64,000 nt of DNA from Flavobacterium croceum DSM 17960. Lineage in GTDB: Bacteria; Bacteroidota; Bacteroidia; Flavobacteriales; Flavobacteriaceae. Each line of letters opens with the position of its first letter. The stretch's first letter is position 1. Where the stretch lies: positions 1-64,000 of the forward strand of contig NZ_PQNY01000009.1 in assembly GCF_002917885.1 (NCBI RefSeq), read 5' to 3'. The notes under the pieces are model-generated. The model was not told the origin of the DNA and searched no databases. It worked only from the letters and a program-made list of their open reading frames with translations. The translations under genes and the position numbers were made by a program. Shown one piece after another: positions 9,398 through 19,458 of this stretch.

Positions 9398-9686
9398 AGA
9401 TACCATCAAACAAGCACTACTGTTGAATGGAGCTAAATGTAACACCAAACAAGAGTTGTTTTCTTATTTTGCAAGTAAATTGGACTTTCCTGATTATTTT
9501 GGAAATAATTGGGATGCTTTTGAAGAAATTATCAACGATATTTCGTATAAAAATGTAGTAATCTTTTACAACTTGGAGCAATGTTTACCAAACGATACAG
9601 AAAACAAAACAATACTATTTGATATATTAAACCAATACAATCAAGATAATAAAATCGTTTTTTATTATTTAAATTCAGCATTTTAA
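9390..9686 (+). CDS. Barstar-family ribonuclease inhibitor
   Basis: 98 residues matching barstar in length and pattern: an N-terminal strand, a helix with YFASKLDFPDYFGNNWDAF, where barstar has its FPxYYGxNLDAL signature, then DisY-type acidic segment and a C-terminal strand ending VFYYLNSAF. It should bind the RNase active site in the cytoplasm and block it. The start lies inside the end of the RNase gene (8-base overlap), which favours co-translation of toxin and inhibitor. Confidence 0.92.
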   Translation: MNKDTIKQALLLNGAKCNTKQELFSYFASKLDFPDYFGNNWDAFEEIINDISYKNVVIFYNLEQCLPNDTENKTILFDILNQYNQDNKIVFYYLNSAF

Positions 9687-9699
9687 AAACAATAAAATT

Positions 9700-11394
9700 A
9701 TGTCAGACGATAAGAAAGTAATATTTTCAATGTCTAGAGTAAGTAAAACTTATTCTAGCTCAAACAAACAAGTACTTAAAGATATTTACCTAAGCTTTTT
9801 TTATGGAGCAAAAATAGGTATACTAGGGCTCAACGGTTCTGGTAAATCATCATTATTAAAAATTATTGCAGGGGTTGATAAAAACTACCAAGGCGATGTT
9901 GTTTTTGCACCAGGCTACACTGTAGGCTACTTAGAACAAGAACCCCAATTGGACGAAAACAAAACAGTTATAGAAGTTGTTCGCGAAGGCGTATCGGAAA
10001 TTGTCGCGATACTAGACGAATTCAATAAAATTAACGATATGTTTGGGTTGCCAGAAGTGTATGAAGATGCCGATAAAATGCAAAAACTGATGGATAGACA
10101 AGCAGAACTACAAGATAAAATAGATGCTGCTGGGGCTTGGGAACTCGATACAAAACTCGAAATAGCAATGGACGCTTTGCGTACACCAGAAGGCGATACA
10201 CCAATAAAAGTATTATCGGGTGGAGAAAAACGTAGAGTAGCACTTTGCCGTTTATTACTACAACAACCCGATGTATTATTGCTCGATGAGCCTACAAACC
10301 ACCTAGATGCCGAGTCGGTACTATGGCTTGAGCAACATTTACAGCAATATGCTGGAACTGTAATTGCAGTAACCCATGATAGATATTTTCTTGATAATGT
10401 AGCAGGCTGGATATTGGAGCTAGATAGAGGAGAAGGTATACCTTGGAAAGGAAATTATTCGTCATGGTTGGATCAAAAAGGAAAAAGACTTGACCTAGAA
10501 GAAAAAGTAGCTTCAAAAAGAAGAAAAACTTTAGAAAGAGAGTTAGACTGGGTGCGTCAAGGCGCTAAAGGAAGACAAACAAAACAAAAAGCACGTTTAC
10601 AGAATTACGATAAATTACTGAATGAAGATCAAAAAGCACTCGACGAAAAATTAGAAATCTATATTCCAAATGGCCCACGCTTGGGAACCAATGTTATAGA
10701 AGCAAAAAATGTATCGAAAGCTTTTGGAGATAAAATTTTGTACGAAGATTTAAACTTTACACTACCTCAAGCAGGAATTGTAGGAATAATAGGCCCTAAT
10801 GGAGCGGGTAAATCGACTATTTTTAGAATGATTATGGGAGAAGAAAACCCAGATTCGGGAAGTTTTTCGATAGGAGATACCGTAAAAATTGCGTATGTAG
10901 ACCAAACACACGCCAACATTGATCCCGAAAAATCGATTTGGGAAAACTTTTGCGATGGTCAAGAGTTAATTATGATGGGAGGCAGACAAGTAAACTCTCG
11001 TGCTTATTTATCGAGATTTAATTTTGGAGGTAGCGATCAAAATAAAAAAGTAGCCACACTTTCGGGAGGTGAACGAAACAGGCTTCATTTGGCAATGACC
11101 TTAAAAGAAGAAGGTAATGTTTTACTTCTAGATGAGCCTACCAACGACCTAGATATCAATACACTAAGAGCTCTAGAAGAAGGTTTGGAAAACTTTGCGG
11201 GTTGTGCTGTTATTATTTCTCACGATAGATGGTTTCTAGACAGAATATGTACACATATCTTAGCTTTTGAAGGCGACTCTCAAGTATATTTCTTTGAAGG
11301 TGGATTTAGTGATTATGAAGATAACAAAAGAAAAAGACTTGGTGTAGATTTAACTCCGAAAAGAATTAAATACAAAAAACTAATAAGAAGTTAA
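9700..11394 (+). CDS. ettA: ABC-F translation factor EttA
   Basis: 564 residues, the length of EttA. There are two ABC domains without membrane segments. The first has GLNGSGKSS, signature LSGGEKRRVAL and DEPTNHLD. The second has GPNGAGKST, LSGGERNRLHL and DEPTNDLD. Between them lies a basic linker rich in Lys/Arg (about 265-305), the P-site tRNA interaction motif region. EttA binds the ribosomal E site and gates the first elongation step according to ADP/ATP ratio. It starts 13 bases after barstar and ends at its own terminator. Confidence 0.95.
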   Translation: MSDDKKVIFSMSRVSKTYSSSNKQVLKDIYLSFFYGAKIGILGLNGSGKSSLLKIIAGVDKNYQGDVVFAPGYTVGYLEQEPQLDENKTVIEVVREGVSEIVAILDEFNKINDMFGLPEVYEDADKMQKLMDRQAELQDKIDAAGAWELDTKLEIAMDALRTPEGDTPIKVLSGGEKRRVALCRLLLQQPDVLLLDEPTNHLDAESVLWLEQHLQQYAGTVIAVTHDRYFLDNVAGWILELDRGEGIPWKGNYSSWLDQKGKRLDLEEKVASKRRKTLERELDWVRQGAKGRQTKQKARLQNYDKLLNEDQKALDEKLEIYIPNGPRLGTNVIEAKNVSKAFGDKILYEDLNFTLPQAGIVGIIGPNGAGKSTIFRMIMGEENPDSGSFSIGDTVKIAYVDQTHANIDPEKSIWENFCDGQELIMMGGRQVNSRAYLSRFNFGGSDQNKKVATLSGGERNRLHLAMTLKEEGNVLLLDEPTNDLDINTLRALEEGLENFAGCAVIISHDRWFLDRICTHILAFEGDSQVYFFEGGFSDYEDNKRKRLGVDLTPKRIKYKKLIRS

Positions 11395-11401
11395 TTTTTT
11401 T

Positions 11402-11437
11402 AAATCTCGGTTAATTTTTAATCGAGATTTTTTATTT
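11402..11437 (+). terminator. Terminator after ettA
   Basis: Stem AAATCTCG (11402-11409) and CGAGATTT (11423-11430), followed by a T-rich run. Confidence 0.75.
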
Positions 11438-11455
11438 TTAACCAATAAAAAAAGT

Positions 11456-13657
11456 TTGAAGCCACACTACATTTTAAAAATTTGTATTTTTTTATTCTGT
11501 CTTTTTGTTCATGGGCAAAAAGAAGATAAAACCTTGCGGAAAAATACGATTGATAATCTCAATAAATCGGTTAAATATTTTAATAGTTTCAATGTAGAAA
11601 AATCTTTAAAACACGCCAGAATTGCTCTTGATGGTGCTTACAAATTAAAAGATCATTCACTTACAGCAAAATCGTATAATATTATTGCTGTTAATTTTGA
11701 TGAATTTGGCGAAGTAAGTAAAAGCATTGTGTACTTTAAAAAATTTTTAGAATATGCAGAATTAGCCAAGAACGATACTTTAATGGATTGGGCTAATAAT
11801 AATCTAGGCAATGTATACTATCATAAAATAAAAGATTATAAAACAAGTGTAAGTTATTATTTAAAAGGGCTTTCTTATTCAAAAAAAATTAATGATCGTT
11901 TTGAAGTTCTTTTTTCGGAGTTAAATTTATGTGCTGCTTATTTCAAATTAAAAGAATTTGACAAAGGGTTACAATGTCTTAAAAACACACAAACAACTGT
12001 AAAAGAAACCCGAGATATACAACCCAAAGTTGCCTATAATACGTTGTACGGTATATATTGTAGTTATAAAGGTAATGCTGTTTTGGCTGAAAGCTATTTT
12101 AAAGAAGCAGAAAAAATTTGCTTGGCAAACGATATAGAAATTATTAGAGCAGATTTGGCCGAACTGTACTTAACCATGTATGAACATTTTGAAAGAAATA
12201 ATCAGTTTGAAAAAGCACTCATTTATTTCAAAAAAAATACTGAGTTACTTGAACAGCTTCATAATAAAGAAAGAAAACAAAGTTTTGCAAAAGCAGCAAA
12301 TCAAATCGAGTTTAAAGAGTTAGAAAAACAAATCAATGTTATTGAAAGTGAAAAAAACAAACAATCTAAAGATTTAAAAAATTCTAGAATTATTACACTA
12401 TTGTTTGCTCTAATACTACTTTTTTTAATATTGCTTTTGTACTCCCAATACAAAAACATCAGATATAGAGAACAAAAAAACAAAGAGTTAAGCCAAGCCA
12501 ATCAAGAGCTTAAAGAGGCCAAAGAGAAAGCCGAAATAGCATCAAATTTAAAAACGCAGTTTGTTTCTACAATAAGTCATGAATTACGAACACCTCTTTA
12601 TGGTGTGGTAGGAATTACAGATATTTTGATAGATGAGCATAAAGAATTAGCCCAAAACCAACATCTTAATGCCTTAAAATTTTCAGCAAAATACTTACTG
12701 TCTTTGGTAAATGATTTGTTGCAAATGAACAAAATTGAAGAGAATAAAGTAGAGCTTGAAAAAGTACCCTTTCATTTGCAATATGAACTGAATGAAATAG
12801 TAGAATCTTTACAGTTTATCGCCATTAGAAATAGTAATAAATTACATTACGAAATAGATACTCAAATTCCGAAAATGCTTGTGGGAGACAAACTTCGCCT
12901 TTCTCAAATTTTTATTAATTTGGTAAGTAATGCTTTAAAATTTACCAAAAACGGAACTGTATTTGTAAAGGCTACACTTTTAGAAAAAACAGAAGAAACC
13001 TGTAAAATTAAATTTTATGTTATCGATACAGGTGCAGGAATTTCTAAAGAAAATCAGCATAAAATTTTCGATAAATTTGTACAGCTAGACCGTAAAAGTG
13101 GCGATTATCAAGGCACAGGGCTAGGGTTAAGTATCGTAAAAAAATTATTGGAATTATTTAACAGTAAAATAGAATTGGAAAGCGAATTAAACCAAGGAAC
13201 TACATTTCATTTTGACATTTCTTTTGAAATAGATAAAAATTTTCAAAACAATCCTACAAACATAGACGAAATGCCTATTAAAATAAATTCGAATTATAAA
13301 ATATTAGTAGTTGAAGACAATAAAATAAATAGAATTGTTACTAAAAAAATATTAGATTCAGGTAATATAGAAAGTGTTATTGTAGAAGATGGCTATATTG
13401 CTCTAGATATTCTTGATTATGAAAACTTTGATGCTATACTTATGGATATTAATATGCCTCTTATAGATGGTTATGAAACCACCAAAATGATTCGTAAAAA
13501 AGGTATCAAAACACCTGTAATTGCTCTTACAGCATACGATCGATCTGAAATTTTAGAAAAAGTAAATTTATCGGGTATGAACGAAGTGTTGATGAAACCT
13601 TTTGAGGTTCAAAATCTTTACAAAATATTAAATAAATACAATACCCAACAAAACTAG
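11456..13657 (+). CDS. Hybrid sensor histidine kinase with periplasmic TPR domain
   Basis: 733 residues. A signal peptide (IFLFCLFVHGQ) is followed by tetratricopeptide-like helices (about 25-280), a membrane segment (about 312-332), a short coiled coil, HisKA with the H-box STISHELRTPL, an ATPase domain (SNALKF N-box, DTGAGIS, GTGLGLSIV), and a C-terminal receiver domain (VVEDN, phospho-acceptor Asp in AILMDINMP, Lys in LMKPF). It autophosphorylates and passes phosphate to its own receiver. The start is TTG at 11456: the signal peptide begins directly after it and no ATG lies upstream in frame. The ligand is unknown. Confidence 0.93.
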   Translation: MKPHYILKICIFLFCLFVHGQKEDKTLRKNTIDNLNKSVKYFNSFNVEKSLKHARIALDGAYKLKDHSLTAKSYNIIAVNFDEFGEVSKSIVYFKKFLEYAELAKNDTLMDWANNNLGNVYYHKIKDYKTSVSYYLKGLSYSKKINDRFEVLFSELNLCAAYFKLKEFDKGLQCLKNTQTTVKETRDIQPKVAYNTLYGIYCSYKGNAVLAESYFKEAEKICLANDIEIIRADLAELYLTMYEHFERNNQFEKALIYFKKNTELLEQLHNKERKQSFAKAANQIEFKELEKQINVIESEKNKQSKDLKNSRIITLLFALILLFLILLLYSQYKNIRYREQKNKELSQANQELKEAKEKAEIASNLKTQFVSTISHELRTPLYGVVGITDILIDEHKELAQNQHLNALKFSAKYLLSLVNDLLQMNKIEENKVELEKVPFHLQYELNEIVESLQFIAIRNSNKLHYEIDTQIPKMLVGDKLRLSQIFINLVSNALKFTKNGTVFVKATLLEKTEETCKIKFYVIDTGAGISKENQHKIFDKFVQLDRKSGDYQGTGLGLSIVKKLLELFNSKIELESELNQGTTFHFDISFEIDKNFQNNPTNIDEMPIKINSNYKILVVEDNKINRIVTKKILDSGNIESVIVEDGYIALDILDYENFDAILMDINMPLIDGYETTKMIRKKGIKTPVIALTAYDRSEILEKVNLSGMNEVLMKPFEVQNLYKILNKYNTQQN

Positions 13658-13981
13658 TTATCTAAACATATCCATACCTGGTATAGAAGGCATACCTTCT
13701 TTTGCTACTGCTGCAAGTTCTGTTTCGCTTATTTTTTCTGCACGATCTAAAGCTTTATTTAACGTAGTAATTAAGTAATCTTCGAGCATTTCTTTATCTT
13801 GCAATAAACGATCATCTATAGTGATATTTTTAATCGTTCTCGATGCTGTAACCGTTATTTGCACGAGATTATCATGACTATTTTCATCAATTAATACTGT
13901 ATGCAAACGGTTTTTGGTATCTTCAATTTTTTGTTGGGCTTCTTTTAACTTACCCATCATACCCATAATATCTCCAAACAT
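13658..13981 (-). CDS. ybaB: YbaB/EbfC nucleoid-associated protein
   Basis: 107 residues, typical for the family. The N-terminal Met/Gly-rich start ([20 protein letters not shown]) leads into the helix and the sheet segment. Members form dimers that bind DNA, and in many bacteria sit beside dnaX/recR. Here dnaX is 19 kb away. The gene converges on the histidine kinase with no gap at the stop codons. A TATTTTTG box lies 17-24 bases upstream. Confidence 0.93.
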   Translation of the reverse strand: MFGDIMGMMGKLKEAQQKIEDTKNRLHTVLIDENSHDNLVQITVTASRTIKNITIDDRLLQDKEMLEDYLITTLNKALDRAEKISETELAAVAKEGMPSIPGMDMFR

Positions 13982-13997
13982 AGTTAAATTTTTTTTG

Positions 13998-14005
13998 CAA
14001 AAATA
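13998..14005 (-). promoter_or_regulatory. -7 box for ybaB
   Basis: Minus-strand TATTTTTG ends 17 bases before the ybaB ATG. Confidence 0.6.
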
Positions 14006-14068
14006 TTAAATAATGATTCATTTATACAGCTTGTATACAAAAAGAATTATTTCGTCGATTTTTTGCGC

Positions 14069-14076
14069 TATTTTTG
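14069..14076 (+). promoter_or_regulatory. -7 box for the oligopeptidase B gene
   Basis: TATTTTTG ends 30 bases before the ATG at 14106. Confidence 0.6.
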
Positions 14077-14105
14077 TTTTTTAAATACATATTAATACAT
14101 ACAGA

Positions 14106-16160
14106 ATGACAAAAATAGAACCACCTATTGCAAAAATAGTTCCTCAAGTTTTTGAAAACCACGGCAACCAACGCATTGACAATTATTATTGGCTTAATGA
14201 TAGAGAAAATCCAGAAGTTATTGCCTACCTTAATCAAGAAAATGAGTATTATAAACAAGCTACACAACATACCAAACCACTACAAGAAGCTTTATTTGAA
14301 GAGCTTAAATCGAGAATTAAAGAAGACGATACTTCTGTACCTTATTTTTACAACCAGTATTGGTATATTACCCGCTATGAAAAAGGAAAAAATTATCCTG
14401 TATATGCTAGAAAATACCTTACGCTAGATGCTCCCGAAGAAATATTATTTGATTGTAATGTGCTAGCAGAAGGGCACAATTATTTTCATTTAACAGGATT
14501 AAATATTTCTGAAGATAACCAATGGGTAAGTTTTGGTATTGATACCGTTTCGCGAAGAAATTATACCATACAAATAAAAAATTTAACAACAGGAGAAATT
14601 CTGCCTACAAAAATAGAAAACACTACAGGTGGCGCTACTTGGGCTAGCGATAATAAAACTTTGTTTTATACAAGAAAAGATTCAAAAACACTTAGAGCCG
14701 ATAAAATATACAAACACAAATTGCATAACGATGTAAGTACCGATGTATTGGTGTATTTTGAAGAAGATGATACTTTTTCGGTAGGTGTATATAAAACAAA
14801 ATCAAAAAAATACATTTGCATTTCTTCCTACAGCACCTTAACAAGCGAGTACCGATTGGTTTTGTCAAAAACACCCGACGAACCTTTTACTATTTTTCAA
14901 GAAAGAATACGAGGTCTCGAATATTCTTTCTCGCATTATGAGAATAATTTTTATATTCTTACCAATAAAGATGAGGCTACAAATTTTAAAATAATGATTA
15001 CTCCAGAGAATCAAACTTCTGTAGAAAACTGGAAAGATTTTGTACCTCATAGAGAAGATACCTTACTAGAAGATATCGATATTTTTAAAAACTATTTTGT
15101 AATTTCAGAACGCAACAATGGTTTGCACAAAATATACATAAAACCTTGGGAAGGAGAAGCTTATTATTTACCTTTTAACTCCGAAACTTACACAGCATAT
15201 ACCACTACCAATATAGACTTTGATACCGAAATACTACGATACGGGTACCAATCTATGGCAACGCCAAATTCTATTATAGATTTTAATATGCGTACCCAAG
15301 AAAAAACCATTCTTAAAGAACAAGAAGTTTTGGGCGGAAAATTTAGTAAAGAAAACTATATTGAAGAGCGCATTTGGGCTACAGCAACAGATGGTATTCA
15401 AGTTCCAATGTCGTTAGTGTATAGAAAAGATGTGAAAAAAGATAGTACAAATCCATTTTTAATGTATGCCTACGGTTCGTACGGTCATTCTACAGATCCT
15501 TATTTTTCTACTTCTAGATTAAGTTTACTAGATCGAGGCTTTATATTTGCCATAGCACACGTAAGAGGTGGTGAAGATTTAGGAAGACAATGGTATGAAG
15601 ATGGTAAATTACTCAAGAAAAAAAATACGTTTACCGATTTTATAGATTGTTGTAAACATGTTATCAACCAAAAATATACATCACCAAATCATTTGTATGC
15701 CGAAGGAGGTTCGGCAGGAGGATTGCTCATGGGAGCTATTATAAATATGACACCAAATTTGTTTAACGGAATTATTGCACAAGTGCCTTTTGTAGATGTA
15801 ATCAATACCATGCTCGACGATACCATACCGCTTACTACAGGTGAGTATGACGAATGGGGAAATCCAAACGACAAAGAATATTATGATTATATGATGTCTT
15901 ATTCCCCATACGATAATGTTACAGCGCAAGAGTATCCTAATATGTACGTTTCTACAGGATTACATGATTCGCAAGTACAATATTGGGAACCTGCAAAATG
16001 GGTAGCCAAACTCCGAAAATTCAAAACCAACGCTACAGTACTGTATTTAGATACCGATATGGATGCAGGACACGGTGGAGCTTCCGGACGATTTGAAGCC
16101 TTAAAAGAAGTGGCAAAAGAGTATGCTTTTTTATTAGATTTAGAAAAAATTACAAAATAG
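14106..16160 (+). CDS. ptrB: Oligopeptidase B (S9 family serine peptidase)
   Basis: 684 residues: an N-terminal beta-propeller (about 70-405) and a C-terminal alpha/beta hydrolase. The catalytic Ser is in GGSAGGLL (about 530), Asp in GLHDSQV (about 620) and His in DAGHGGASGRF (about 655). Members cut short peptides after Arg/Lys in the cytoplasm. No signal peptide is present, in agreement with this. Length and the HVRGGEDLGRQWYEDGK segment are characteristic of protease II. Confidence 0.93.
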   Translation: MTKIEPPIAKIVPQVFENHGNQRIDNYYWLNDRENPEVIAYLNQENEYYKQATQHTKPLQEALFEELKSRIKEDDTSVPYFYNQYWYITRYEKGKNYPVYARKYLTLDAPEEILFDCNVLAEGHNYFHLTGLNISEDNQWVSFGIDTVSRRNYTIQIKNLTTGEILPTKIENTTGGATWASDNKTLFYTRKDSKTLRADKIYKHKLHNDVSTDVLVYFEEDDTFSVGVYKTKSKKYICISSYSTLTSEYRLVLSKTPDEPFTIFQERIRGLEYSFSHYENNFYILTNKDEATNFKIMITPENQTSVENWKDFVPHREDTLLEDIDIFKNYFVISERNNGLHKIYIKPWEGEAYYLPFNSETYTAYTTTNIDFDTEILRYGYQSMATPNSIIDFNMRTQEKTILKEQEVLGGKFSKENYIEERIWATATDGIQVPMSLVYRKDVKKDSTNPFLMYAYGSYGHSTDPYFSTSRLSLLDRGFIFAIAHVRGGEDLGRQWYEDGKLLKKKNTFTDFIDCCKHVINQKYTSPNHLYAEGGSAGGLLMGAIINMTPNLFNGIIAQVPFVDVINTMLDDTIPLTTGEYDEWGNPNDKEYYDYMMSYSPYDNVTAQEYPNMYVSTGLHDSQVQYWEPAKWVAKLRKFKTNATVLYLDTDMDAGHGGASGRFEALKEVAKEYAFLLDLEKITK

Positions 16161-16175
16161 TTTCCAAAAAAATAT

Positions 16176-16183
16176 TAAATTTG
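16176..16183 (+). promoter_or_regulatory. -7 box for the cysteine synthase-like gene
   Basis: TAAATTTG lies 50 bases before the ATG at 16234. Confidence 0.6.
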
Positions 16184-16233
16184 CACGTTTGATTGCGTTA
16201 TAAATAACGCTCTCCGATTAATTTTAATCACTT

Positions 16234-17274
16234 ATGAAAGAAGAAATTAAGGCTTATAATAATATCCTTGACCTTATAGGAAACACCCCACTTATAAGCA
16301 TTGCAAAAATAGCAAATACATTACCTGGTAACTATTTTGCAAAAGTAGAAGCTTTTAACCCTGGACATTCTTCAAAAGATAGAATTGCACTTTATATTAT
16401 AGAAGAAGCCGAGCGTTTAGGTATTTTAAAACCAGGCGATACCATAATAGAAACCACATCTGGAAATACTGGATTTAGTGTTGCTATGGTTAGTATTATA
16501 AAAGGATATGATTGTATTTTGGCGGTTACTTCTAAATCTTCAAAAGATAAAATAGAAATGTTAAGCGCTATGGGAGCTAAAGTATATGTTTGTCCTGCCA
16601 ATGTCTCTGCAGACGATGAACGTTCTTACTACTCGGTTGCAAAACGATTACACGAAGAAACAAAAGGATCAATCTACATTAATCAGTATTTTAATCAACT
16701 TAATATTGAGGCACATTACAGAACAACAGGGCCAGAAATTTGGGAACAAACCAATGGAAAAATTACACACTTAATAGCTTGTAGTGGTACTGGAGGTACA
16801 ATTTCTGGAACTGCCAAATTTTTAAAAGAACAAAATCCTAACGTAAAAGTAATTGGTGTAGATGCCTACGGATCTGTATTAAAAAAATACCACGAAACCA
16901 AAGAGTTTGATACCAACGAAATTTATCCTTATAGAATAGAAGGAATGGGTAAAAACCTTATTCCAACAGCTACAGATTTTGATGTTATAGACAAATTTGT
17001 AAAAGTTACCGATGAAGAAAGTGCTCATGCAGCGAGAGAAATTGCTCGCACTGAAGGCTTATTTGTAGGCTATACTTCGGGGGCAGCATTACAAGCAGTA
17101 AAACAATTAGCCGAAGAAGGCGAATTCACATCAAATAGTAATGTTGTTATCATTTTTCCAGATCATGGTTCTCGATATATGAGTAAAATATATAGTGATG
17201 AATGGATGAGCGAACAAGGCTTTTTTGATAGTGTAAATGTAGAAGATTCTCAAAAAATAGAGTTTATTAAATAA
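16234..17274 (+). CDS. PLP-dependent cysteine synthase / cystathionine beta-synthase-like enzyme
   Basis: 346 residues of fold type II. IGNTPL opens the catalytic domain. The PLP-binding Lys is in HSSKDRIA (about 48). TTSGNTG binds the substrate carboxylate and [10 protein letters not shown] binds the cofactor phosphate. There is no C-terminal CBS pair. The sequence reads closer to the cystathionine beta-synthase/O-acetylserine sulfhydrylase mixed group than to CysK, so the exact substrate (serine, O-acetylserine or O-phosphoserine) is not decided. It is a single transcription unit with its own promoter box and terminator. Confidence 0.85.
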   Translation: MKEEIKAYNNILDLIGNTPLISIAKIANTLPGNYFAKVEAFNPGHSSKDRIALYIIEEAERLGILKPGDTIIETTSGNTGFSVAMVSIIKGYDCILAVTSKSSKDKIEMLSAMGAKVYVCPANVSADDERSYYSVAKRLHEETKGSIYINQYFNQLNIEAHYRTTGPEIWEQTNGKITHLIACSGTGGTISGTAKFLKEQNPNVKVIGVDAYGSVLKKYHETKEFDTNEIYPYRIEGMGKNLIPTATDFDVIDKFVKVTDEESAHAAREIARTEGLFVGYTSGAALQAVKQLAEEGEFTSNSNVVIIFPDHGSRYMSKIYSDEWMSEQGFFDSVNVEDSQKIEFIK

Positions 17275-17297
17275 ACCCCTATTATTACTATAGTTTT

Positions 17298-17333
17298 AAA
17301 CCGTTAAACCCAATTTGTTTAACGGTTTTTTAT
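17298..17333 (+). terminator. Terminator after the cysteine synthase-like gene
   Basis: Twelve-base-pair stem AAACCGTTAAAC (17298-17309) and GTTTAACGGTTT (17317-17328), followed by T residues. Confidence 0.85.
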
Positions 17334-17412
17334 TTTTGATAATTTATCAAAAACTTAATTTTAAGCAAAGAAATAAAACTGTACTTTAGTAGTACAAATA
17401 ATTACAGTAGTC

Positions 17413-18780
17413 ATGCCACTAAACAAAATAATTTTAGGCTCTGAAGAATGGTGCTCTTTTCCCGAATTACAAATACCGGCTATAAAAGCACGCGTAGATT
17501 CTGGCGCCAAAACATCGGCATTGCATGCTATTAATATTGCTCCATTTATTAAAGATGGTGAAAACTGGGTTAAGTTTGATATCAATCCGATACAAAAAAA
17601 TTTAAAAACCGTTATTCACTGCGAGGCTTTATTAGTAGGCAAACGAGTAGTAAAAAGCTCAAGTGGTTTTAGAGAACAACGGTATGTTATTCAAACGAAT
17701 TTGAATATTGCCAATAATACTTGGAAAATAGAAGTAACACTTACTAATAGAGACTCTATGGGTTTTAGAATGCTATTGGGTAGAGAAGCAATGAGTGGTA
17801 GAGTTTTGGTAGACCCTGAGCAAAAATATTTATTAGGAGAAACCTCTACCGAAAGTTTAAAATCTATATACAAAGCAAGCGATATAGCCAAAACAGGTTT
17901 AAAAATAGGAGTTTTGGCAAGTAACCCAGAACTCTATAGCAATAAGCGCATTATGGAAGCAGGGGAAATGCGAGGCCATGAAATGCATTTTTTAAATATT
18001 AAAGAATGTTACATGAAACTCGATGCCGATAAGCCCGAAATACATTATAGAGGCGGTAAAATTCTTGAAAATTTTGATGCGGTAATACCTAGAATTAGAC
18101 CAAGCATGACTTTTTATGGTTGCGCACTTACCAGACAATTTGAAGCCATGAAAGTATTTTGTTTGAATTCAGCCGCAGCAATAACGCAATCGAGAGACAA
18201 GTTATTTTCTCTACAACTATTACTTCGACACGGTGTAGATATACCTACTACAGGTTTTGCAAATTCTCCTTTAGATACAGACGATTTAATAAAAATGGTA
18301 GGAGGCACGCCACTCATTGTTAAATTATTAGAAGGTACTCAAGGAAAAGGTGTGGTGTTGGCAGAGACAAAAAAAGCAGCCGAATCGGTTATTAATGCTT
18401 TTAAAAGCTTGAATGCAAATATTTTAGTTCAAGAGTTTATAAAAGAAGCTAATGGTAAAGATTTAAGACTCTTTGTAATAGATGGAAAAGTAGTAGCAGC
18501 AATGCAACGTGAAGCTGCTCCTGGAGAATTTAGAGCAAATATTCACATGGGAGGCACTGCCTCTGTAGTAAAAGTAACAGCCGAAGAAAAAAAGATTGCC
18601 GTAAGAGCAGCCAAAGCCATGGACTTGAGAGTTGCTGGTGTAGATATTATTCGTTCATCGAAAGGGCCTTTGTTATTAGAAGTAAATTCATCTCCAGGCT
18701 TAGAAGGTATAGAGGGCGCAACAAATAAAGATATTGCTGGCGAAATGATAAAAGCAATCGAAAAAAGTATTAAAAAATAG
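17413..18780 (+). CDS. rimK: Fusion of RimB-like zinc-protease-type domain and RimK-like glutamate ligase
   Basis: 455 residues. Residues about 1-142 are the RimB/DUF785 retropepsin-like domain, with Asp in [14 protein letters not shown] and the LLGREAM segment. Residues about 160-455 are an ATP-grasp RimK ligase, with [13 protein letters not shown], the [11 protein letters not shown] glycine loop, [14 protein letters not shown] and [12 protein letters not shown]. RimK adds Glu residues to ribosomal protein S6 and RimB-type proteins are its partners in other bacteria, so the fusion joins both in one chain. A palindrome (TGTACT, five bases, AGTACA) lies about 20 bases before the start. Confidence 0.9.
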   Translation: MPLNKIILGSEEWCSFPELQIPAIKARVDSGAKTSALHAINIAPFIKDGENWVKFDINPIQKNLKTVIHCEALLVGKRVVKSSSGFREQRYVIQTNLNIANNTWKIEVTLTNRDSMGFRMLLGREAMSGRVLVDPEQKYLLGETSTESLKSIYKASDIAKTGLKIGVLASNPELYSNKRIMEAGEMRGHEMHFLNIKECYMKLDADKPEIHYRGGKILENFDAVIPRIRPSMTFYGCALTRQFEAMKVFCLNSAAAITQSRDKLFSLQLLLRHGVDIPTTGFANSPLDTDDLIKMVGGTPLIVKLLEGTQGKGVVLAETKKAAESVINAFKSLNANILVQEFIKEANGKDLRLFVIDGKVVAAMQREAAPGEFRANIHMGGTASVVKVTAEEKKIAVRAAKAMDLRVAGVDIIRSSKGPLLLEVNSSPGLEGIEGATNKDIAGEMIKAIEKSIKK

Positions 18781-18784
18781 TACG

Positions 18785-19297
18785 ATGAACGCTTATCTTG
18801 ATATCGTTATTAGAAGTGTTGCCGTATACTTATTTATGCTTATTGCGTTGAGAATTTTTGGTAAAAAAGAACTTTCTCAACTTAATTCGGCCGATGTTAT
18901 ATTAATTTTATTGATTAGTAATGCTGTTCAAAACGCAATGGTTGGCCCAAACACGACACTTTCTGGAGGTGTTGTAGCGGCTTTGGCTTTGTTTTGTATT
19001 AATTTTCTAATAAAAAAAATAATGTCTAGATCTCGATTTGTTAAAGAACTAGTACAAGAAAAGCCCGAAATATTAATACACAACGGAATAATAGAATTTA
19101 AAACGTTGTCAAAACTAGGCATCACGTCAGATGAACTTCAAGAAGCTATGCGTGAGCATGGTGTTGAACATTACAACGAGGTAAAACTTGCCATGATGGA
19201 AATAGACGGAAATATTAGTATAATTTCTGGGAATGAAGCCGTGAAACAAACCTATCATAAAAGAAAAATCCATAAAAGCCTTGTGCAACAAGGATAA
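18785..19297 (+). CDS. DUF421 (YetF-like) membrane protein
   Basis: 170 residues. Three hydrophobic segments in the first about 80 residues (LFMLIALRIFGKKELSQLN is the family signature) are followed by a soluble C-terminal domain (about 85-160). It begins four bases after the rimK stop and so shares its transcript. The function of the family is unknown. Its stop codon abuts a small repeat element at 19297-19439. Confidence 0.9.
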   Translation: MNAYLDIVIRSVAVYLFMLIALRIFGKKELSQLNSADVILILLISNAVQNAMVGPNTTLSGGVVAALALFCINFLIKKIMSRSRFVKELVQEKPEILIHNGIIEFKTLSKLGITSDELQEAMREHGVEHYNEVKLAMMEIDGNISIISGNEAVKQTYHKRKIHKSLVQQG

Positions 19298-19439
19298 AAA
19301 AAGGGGCTGTCCAAAAAGTCTGATTATTGTCTTTCCAAATTAATTTCGGAATCTAATAATAGTTGATAATCAAATATTTATAGAAGCTGAAAACAAGTTC
19401 AGCTTGACAAGATTGTACTTTTTAGACAACCTCTTTTTT
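19297..19439. repeat. MITE-like element between converging genes
   Basis: Imperfect 23-base terminal inverted repeats (19297-19319 and 19417-19439, 20 of 23 positions matching) enclose about 97 bases. The interior holds two degenerate members of the palindromic family seen at 985-1641 (around 19333-19352 and 19384-19410, the latter AGCTGAA, eight bases, TTCAGCT). No coding capacity. Lying between two converging genes it may also act as a bidirectional terminator, since both arms end in A or T runs. Confidence 0.65.
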
Positions 19440-19458
19440 ATGATTTGAATCTATATAA

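Noticed and set aside
17381-17397. Palindrome TGTACT/AGTACA as a defined operator of rimK
   Set aside because: It is short, only one copy is seen, and it overlaps a poor promoter match. Not enough to call.
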